Source: Thinopyrum elongatum
Taxonomy: Eukaryota; Streptophyta; Magnoliopsida; Poales; Poaceae
Assembly (NCBI GenBank): GCA_011799875.1
Contig: CM022303.1
Location: 728,396,340 to 728,460,339 of the forward strand
Reading direction: 5' to 3'
DNA length: 64,000 nucleotides
Both the position numbers and the translations under genes were made by a program. Shown one piece after another: positions 57,066 through 64,000 of this stretch; position 1 is the stretch's first letter, and every line of letters begins with the position of its first letter. Under the pieces are notes generated by a model. The model searched no databases. It had not been told where the DNA came from and saw nothing but the letters and a program-made list of their open reading frames with translations.

Positions 57066-58910
57066 GAGGAGGAGAGGTGCTCTCCAACTCCACTCCAACT
57101 CTCTCACACAAGCCATGCATGATCTGGCATTCTCTCTCCCTCCCACGAAATAGTTTCGTAGTGCCGAAAGGCTGTCTGGGTTCCGGTGGGAACTAGTTCT
57201 GGACGGCGAAGCCCTGCCGGATAGATGGCACCGTATGTGTGCAACCCCGTAGAGAGGTCGTAGTTTCGTCCTTTTGCCCGAGGGGCTGTTCGAGTGTCCT
57301 CCCGAAGGGCTGTCCGAGTGACGGTCCGAGTTCTGTGAGTCCTCCCGAAGGGCTGTCCACGACACCGTCCGGGGGACTGTCCGACCGCCTCCCGGAGGGC
57401 TGTCCGAGTGGCGGATGAGGGAGTACATCCTCGCGGTTGGGAGGTTGTAAATCCTAGCTGCGGGGATCTGCACCGACGATCGTCATCGACTCTACTTCCG
57501 CTGCGCTACGAGTCGGTAACGAAAATGATCAATCCTTGTATGCAGTCTCCATAGTGGTCCTGGGCTGGTGCGTAGGTCGGAAAATTTTTGTTTTCTACTG
57601 CGTTCCCCAACAGTGGCATCAAGAGCCGTGCTATGCGTAGATGCAGGTTGCGATCTAGAATACATAGTGATGTATGGGTGTTGCACAATATAATTAGGTA
57701 GTAGATGAGTTCTATTACTGAAAATTATTTGTGCGGGTAGCAGATGAAATCTGTTACCCGATATTCTTGTTGCTTCCCTGGAATTTGCATATTTCTGATC
57801 TTGATAACAGCATGGTGGAGTTTCAAAGTTCTGGCAATCCGCGATCCTGATTGATCAACGAAGTGCTAACAGTTCATTGAATTCCACCGTAGTTAAAAGG
57901 AAAGATGAAATTTCGCAGACAAAAGGGCAATGCAGATATGATCTGCACGGGGGTCATGCGTATGACGAAGTTTAGTATGGGGCTCGAGATTTTATTATCT
58001 CGGTTTTCATACACCCTGGAAAGTTAATCTAGCGACTTGAATTATCATACTTGATGATGGACGTTGGTAGCTTCGGTTTGTTTCAAAACCTTAGAAGCCA
58101 CGAAAAACTAGTTTTTTTTTGCATGAACCAATTAGAGGCGTCTAACTTGGTTTTGCAGGAGGGTTTACATGTGCATGTGATGTGGTATAGCGGTGCTCAT
58201 AATAATTTGATTATGTATGAGATGACTATATAATGTAAATTGATTAACATGACCTGCGTGTCATGATTCGGCATGATGGCTGGAGCCATATGATTGCACT
58301 TTAAATGACCTGTGTGTCAACCTTGTGTAATGCATTATTTTATTTGCTATAGAGATAGCAATATTATCTGCTGCATCGACATGGTGGTGGCAATCTTCGC
58401 GAAGGTGATCACCGACGTGAATGCCGAAGACGAAGGAATACAAGACTTCTCCGTCAGAAAGGGCTATACCATATCATGCTATTATGAATTGCCTGAGATG
58501 TTTATCCCTTATGTTGCACCCTTCTTGATTGCGCGGTAGTCGCTTTTATTAGGGTGATCTCTCACAAAAATATCAAGTAGTTAATGTTCTCCCAAGTGTA
58601 GCACCGTCACGGCACCTAACTTTTCGGGGTATCACATGCTAACATGGGTACGAACGATTAGGGATGTGTGAGGCGGGTGAGTTGAGACCTCGCAGCGAGA
58701 TCACTTGGTTGTCTTGACGTTCAGGCATGAAAGTCATGAGCTCGGAACACACGCATCGAAAGATGAACAAGAGTCACATAGAGATGTGATTGGCAAGTTT
58801 GCCTACCGATTGAGATTCTCGTCATCAGTGATGCTACCATCAATGGCGTTGAATTGAAATGCGGATCTTGAATCACTCACAATCAATTATGAGAGATATT
58901 GATTTGAGTG

Positions 58911-61900
58911 GGAGCGCACTGTAGAATTAATTCTTTTAATTCTCAGTGCTATTAATTTTGAACACTGTCTAAGTGTGATTTGCATAATAGTTGTAGAATA
59001 ATGGCTCGCATTTCCACCTTCCCTATTAAAATTGAATAGCTGTTAAATATCTGGTTAAAACTTTACGGTTGGTAACGTAATGTGAGGATTGTCCTCAAGA
59101 GTGCCGAGAAGGACTTTGTCCTATTGCATACTTTCGGTATTCTCTCGCTTATGCTATGGATCATGTGACTCTCGTCCGTTGATCCAAAAGCTAGAATTCC
59201 ATTTCAGTCAAGCGCAATATGTTTGTTTCCATGAGACCCAAACTTCGAAAGTTTGGATAGTTATGTGATATTCATGGAATCTGAAAATTATTTTCAGAGA
59301 CAGACAAAGGCTAAAAGATATGAGATATCCAAAGCAATGTTTGTTTGCAAACTATTAGTAAAGGAGTTTACTATGCATTAGACTGATAAGAGAGGGATCC
59401 AGAAGAACGCCTGTCATATGATGAAAGGTGAATAAAACAACAACTTAAAGAGAAATGAAGTGTCCGAAGGGTGTCAGTGAAACTTTCACGCCTAGGAAGT
59501 CCAGGGCTGATGCCACTCTTAAGTTGTGTGCTTCTTCTGAGAGTAGGAGAAATACTAAAAGTTAAACTGTTAGAAGTATAAAGGCAATGAGAAAGAAGAC
59601 TGGAATATCCAGCTCATGTATGAATGTCATACAAGTTTTTGATGTATAGAAGGCTGGTCAAAGATATAGTTCTTGGGAATTATGATTAAATTGTTAATCA
59701 CTGATTCTTGGGTATTGTGAGTTAATCACAAAGATACCCGCTCGATTGCATTCTGTTGCAACTCGATGTAAGAACTACTATGGCCTGAAAGACTAGCCAG
59801 GAATGAGGTTTAGGTATACACAGGGAACATAGTAAATGTTACTGTACCTTCCATCGGTGTATTACCGTCTGTGTTTATTTTCCTAATTCAATTAGAGTTT
59901 TACACACTCTAGCCCATTGCATAAGTTATCTTGCAAGAAGGTTGTTCATAAGAGAACTTTTGATGTTCGGTGTTATGAATAACATAAGGGCCATACTTTC
60001 ATTATGAATGAGATGTATGTTATGAATATTGATAATAATACATTACCTCAGTATTAACTTTGATAATTCATTTTAGAGTTTTACACACTCTAGCCCATTG
60101 CACAATGTTTGTTGCAAAAGGGTTGTTCATCGAAGAACAATTGCTGTTCAGTATTATGAATAACATGAGGGCCATACTTCCATCATCGATGGGACGTATG
60201 TTATGAATATTGATGGTAATATAATACATCCATAACACTGACGCTAAATGTCATAAGACTAAAAGAATACCACACAAGTGTGGCACTGCATTTGGTCACA
60301 TTGGAGAAACCCGCATGGAAAATTCCATTATGATGGATTTTGAAGTCGTTTGATTTTGAATCACCTGACACTTGCAACTTTCCTCCGAAAAGTGAAGTGA
60401 CTGAAATACCGTTCACAGGCCATAAGGAACGAGCAAAGAACTTATTGGTGATCATACATTTTGATGTATGTAGTCCGATAAATGTTGTTGCAAGTAGTGG
60501 ATTTATCTATCTTCAGAAATGACTCAAGTAGATATATGGATATTTACTTGATGAGACGTAAGTCTGGATCTTTTGAAATCATTCGAAAGGTTTTCAAATA
60601 TGAAGTAGAAGTTATTGTAACAAGAAAATTATGTTTCTACAATTCGATTGCAGAAAGAAATATTTGAGTTACAAGTTTAGCGAATGTCTGATGAGTTGTG
60701 AAAGGGGTTTCATAACTTGCACCTCCCGGAACACCACTGCAAGTGGAAAGTCCGTGAAGATGTAATCGAACCATTTATGACATGGTGAGATCAAAGATGA
60801 CATAAATAAATTTGGCATTATCCCTTTTAAAAGTGATGCTTTAGGGACTGCGGCTTTTACACTGAAAAGAGCTTCATCAGGTCTGTTGAAATGACGAAAT
60901 GGTATGGTACGCCCAACCATGTTATATCTTTTCTTAACATTTGGAATATGGGGCTTGTGTAAAAGGTTACAAACCTATTCCAAATCAGACAAGTGCTGCT
61001 TTGTAGGTTATCCCAAGTCATTGGGTATTCCCCCACCACTATACCGATACAAAGGTATGCCTTTAAAGAGAATAGTTCTTACAAAAGGTGAGTGGGAGGA
61101 CAGTGCAACTCGACGAGATAACCAGTATCTTCATCATCAGGTCAAAGGAAAGAGACCTTGGAAGTAATTCCAGAGTTTCCTACTGCGACTGATACGGAAG
61201 TCTCTACAATAAAATGTATGGACTTCGGTCGAACTTGCAGCTGAACCACGTAGGCAAGGCTCGTGCAAACCTCTCAGGTGCGCAAACGAGATATTGTTGT
61301 TAGACAACAGTATACCTACGATACACAAGGAAGCGTTGATAGGCCCTGACTCCGGAATTGGCTAAATGCCAATACAATCCGAGATAGTTTCCAAATAAGT
61401 GATTCAAGATTAAAACCTTGATACACCTTTCGGAAGACATAGAGTCTGACGAATATTTATGGAACTATAACTGATACGAATAAAAATGTTTTATCCATAA
61501 AGCTCGACTTGTTGCAATATACAAGTTCAAGGAGTTGACTACGATGAGGTTGCTTCACCGTAGCGATGCTTAAAGTCGGTTCGGGTTGAACTAGCAATTA
61601 ATACATATTTCAATCATGAGATATGAAACAAGGATGACGAAAGGATTTCCATCTGATGGAAATAAAACCAAGGACTTGCATGTGTTATAGTCCAAGGTAT
61701 TTTGTCGATCCAGAGGATGCTAGTAGGTATGCAAACTTCAGAGTTCCAGCGATGGACAGAAGAGAGCAAAATGGAGTTAGAATCTTCGTGTTTTGATGAA
61801 ATGGTCAAAAAGGGTTTTGACTTCATCAATGGGTAACGAAGATGCTTGTAATTCAAGAAAGTAAGTGGGAGCATAATAATATTTCTAAAAACCTTGTGTG

Positions 61901-62911
61901 CTTGACACATTGGTAATTGAAAATAAATTTCTTGACACGAATTAGGACTTCATTTGAAAATAGTTTTTTCGATGAAGTGCTTGGGCTAAATAGCCTTGAT
62001 ATTAGGCATGATAATCTATGGAGATAGATTTACCTAATGGGGCTAAGCAATGAATACATATTGACAAGATGCTAAAATCTTTTAGCATTAAAAGGCCAAG
62101 GAGTGATTCTTGCCGAAGTCACATGGAAAGAGTTTTTGCAAGACTCGGTGTCCCAAAAACACTGATGAGCAAAATACATGATGGGGATTCCACACACTCT
62201 TGTGTTTGGATTAATCATGTATTCCATGGTATGTATAACAACCAGATATGTCCAATACTCCCAAAGTTGTTGCGAGTATAGATACCAAAGTGATCAAAAG
62301 TATTGATCAAGGGACAACAGTGAAAAAGGGTCATTGAGTACTATAGTAGCACTGATGACAAGTTTTCTCGCAAGTAGAGATCATGAAGAGTTCGTTGTAA
62401 AAGGTTACATCGATACAGTCTTCATCATTTCTCCATGCGATTTTTGATTTAAATTGACGGTTTTGTGTAACACACAATATGGTGGCACAGTTAGTTGGAA
62501 TTTGTTCAAACAAGTTACTATGGCGAATTCTATAACAGAGGCAAAGTATGTTGCCGCTTTTAAAGCGACAAAGAAGATGTTGAATCATATAGTTCATTCA
62601 TGAACTTAGTATGGTTCCAAGATGGCTTTTGTCAATGGGACACTACTGCAAGTAGTTGCTCCATAACTCAGTCTGAGGAATCCAGGTTCGACCTGTGATT
62701 CGCATACATATCAAGCCAAGTCCACACAAAATATGACTTTTGTGAAAGCGTGAAAACGCGAGGATATGCAAAGATACACACGGAGCTGAAGTCGTCAGAT
62801 CCGTTGAACATTCAGGCTATACCACAAGCGAAGCATATTTACACCGGTGTGCCACAGGTGTAAAGTGCATTAGCATTAACTAGATTATTGACTCTAGTGC
62901 AAGTGGGAGTC
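58911..62911 (+). pseudogene. Decayed copia gag-pol region
   Basis: No frame longer than about 100 codons. Recognisable traces are in copia order (integrase, reverse transcriptase region, RNase H), but stops and frameshifts are frequent and no gag protein could be read. A repeat containing TTTTACACACTCTAGCCCATTGCA occurs at about 59905 and 60074. The polypurine tract GCAAGTGGGAG ends just before the 3' LTR at 62912. Confidence 0.75.
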
Positions 62912-64000
62912 TGTAGGAGATATGCCCTAGAGGCAATAATAAATGTTATTGATTATCTCCCTGTTCATAATTAGGTTTATGTTCCATGCTGTAACTGCTA
63001 TGGTTCTCGAGTCTGCAAATAAAACGAGGCTCGGAGGAAGACTCATATGCACGTGTGGAATAATAAACGGTAATATGTATTCCTAGTCTGGCCTCTAAGA
63101 CTAGCTCAAGTATTGCATGATGGTTCTGTTTTCCTGATCATGGGCATGTCTATGCCAGCAATTTTGAGGGCACAGTGTTAGAAGAACATTTGTGTTGAAT
63201 CGACCCAAATTGATGTTATGCTATGAGTTACATTCGTCACATATTAATGGTTAATAACACAGAGATGGTTAATGTTTGCAAAATTCCTTAGACCATGAGA
63301 GTGTCGAGTTTCTTCATACTTGCTTCATGAACTTTGGGGTTTGTTAAACGTCATCCGTAAATGGGTGGCTATTACGGCGGCTTACGGGTTCATGGAAAAG
63401 TGTGTCAAGTAACTTGATAGCTCGAGATTGGGATTTGCTCCTCCGACGATGGAGAGATATCTCTGGCCCTCTCGGTGTTACGGTATCCATCATCGTCTGG
63501 CCAGACACTTTGTGATTTGATCACAGGGATGCCGGAACACGGTAACGAGAAAAGAGAACAATACCGGTAACGAGGTAACTGGCATAGTGGACAAGTTGTT
63601 GATCCACGGAAATGCCTACATGTCTAACCTCGGGTATTTGTAACATATCGTGAAGCAACAGGAATAGCACACGGCAACTGGAGGTTCACTCGAATATTCA
63701 TTCGTGTGGGTATAGGGGTCAATATGGGTGTCCACGGCTCCGATGTTGATCATTGATCGGAAGGTGTTCCGTGTCATGTCTATACTTCACCGAACCTATA
63801 GGGTCACACGCTTAAGGGTCATCTATCTGCTGAATACTAGACAGGGAGTCTGAGAGAAAATCACCGAAAAGTTTCGGAGACAACGGAAGAGTTCCGGAGA
63901 GAGAACACTGAAAAAGTTTCGGTAAAACCAAAAAGTTGTTTCGGATAAAACCATTGATCCAAAAAGGTTTCGGCAAGCACCGGGAATGTTTTGGAGGTTG
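62912..64000 (+). repeat. 3' LTR of the copia element (incomplete at the window edge)
   Basis: Starts TGTAGGAGATATGCCC after the polypurine tract and follows the 5' LTR almost base for base for 1,089 bp. A 13 bp segment (GCCGGAACACGGT near 63530) is present here but absent from the 5' LTR. Confidence 0.92.

Larger units (their letters stand above)
54715..58910 (+). repeat. 2,098 bp internal tandem duplication (LTR 3' part, PBS, leader)
   Basis: Unit A (54715 to about 56806) and unit B (56813 to about 58908) align through the LTR 3' part, primer site and 5' leader. The boundary is in a G run at 56807-56812, after GAGATATTGATTTGA. The copies differ at scattered sites (CCAAATAGATGG against CCGGATAGATGG, TGCCTGAGG against TGCCCGAGG, and around 56625 against 58725). 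Confidence 0.92.
53365..64000 (+). mobile_element. Ty1-copia retrotransposon (Angela/BARE/WIS-like), non-autonomous
   Basis: The 5' LTR starts TGTAGGAGATATGCCCTAGA (53365) and ends CCAACA (55514); the 3' LTR starts at 62912 and runs off the window. The preceding ACTCT (53360-53364) is the likely target duplication. The interior has only decayed copia coding sequence: an integrase-like stretch (PFTGHKERAKNLL at about 60410, SRYMDIYLMRRKSGSFE at about 60530), VGYPKSLGIPPPLYRY (about 61010) and an RNase H trace (ITEAKYVAAFKATKKM at about 62530), with stops and shifts throughout. A 2,098 bp internal duplication is described separately. Confidence 0.9.

Noticed and set aside
1..64000. tRNA, rRNA, operons or bacterial regulatory sites
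   Set aside because: None seen by eye; the sequence is plant nuclear DNA, so bacterial signals do not apply. A tRNA scan would be needed to exclude small RNA genes fully.

Overview
This is a 64 kb stretch of nuclear DNA from a grass, most likely a Triticeae species (wheat, Aegilops, barley or rye type). The evidence is spliced plant genes (DUF707, SF3B2, F-box, DUF1668, B3), Stowaway MITEs, CACTA transposons whose ends carry repeated TCCCGGTTCGTG motifs, Harbinger elements, degenerate LINEs and an Angela/BARE-like Ty1-copia element with 2.15 kb LTRs. Species-level assignment is not possible by eye.

Layout. 1-1120 (-): first three exons of a DUF707 gene, running off the left edge. 2703-8985 (-): a 19-exon gene for an SF3B2/SAP145-like splicing factor. 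Its reading frame closes across all 19 exons by my hand splicing (about 840 aa). It contains an internal tandem duplication, a chimeric exon and a strongly expanded acidic repeat. 9.1-12.2 kb: MITEs and non-coding DNA. 12.6-13.8 kb (+) and 25.9-27.05 kb (+): two paralogous F-box genes from a local duplication. The first has a 4.2 kb element with a 5 bp target duplication in its 3' intron, and the second paralog still shows the empty site. Between them lie a Harbinger element with a dead transposase, an F-box relic and a minus-strand non-LTR retroposon.

29.5-31 kb: a 1.2 kb non-LTR retroposon with a 15 bp target duplication, then a complete Stowaway MITE. 32.05-33.17 kb (+): an intact DUF1668 gene. 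Its 5'-truncated copy, broken by one internal stop, lies at 49.28-50.23 kb (+). Between the two are a second Harbinger copy (35.9-38.1 kb), a 3.1 kb CACTA-type element that carries a two-B3-domain gene instead of a transposase (38.2-41.3 kb), and two minus-strand LINE blocks (41.4-48.1 kb).

50.98 kb to the end: the left end of a large CACTA element, with the start of its TNP2 transposase cut at 53364 by a copia retrotransposon that reaches past the right edge. That copia element has nearly identical LTRs but badly decayed coding sequence, and an internal 2,098 bp tandem duplication that gives it a second partial LTR, promoter and primer binding site.

The host genes are not an operon or pathway. 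The left end holds conserved housekeeping genes; the rest is fast-evolving grass families (F-box, DUF1668) in local duplicate pairs spread apart by nested transposons. The most notable items are the rebuilt SF3B2-like gene, the CACTA element carrying a B3 gene, and the recently moved but coding-dead copia element.
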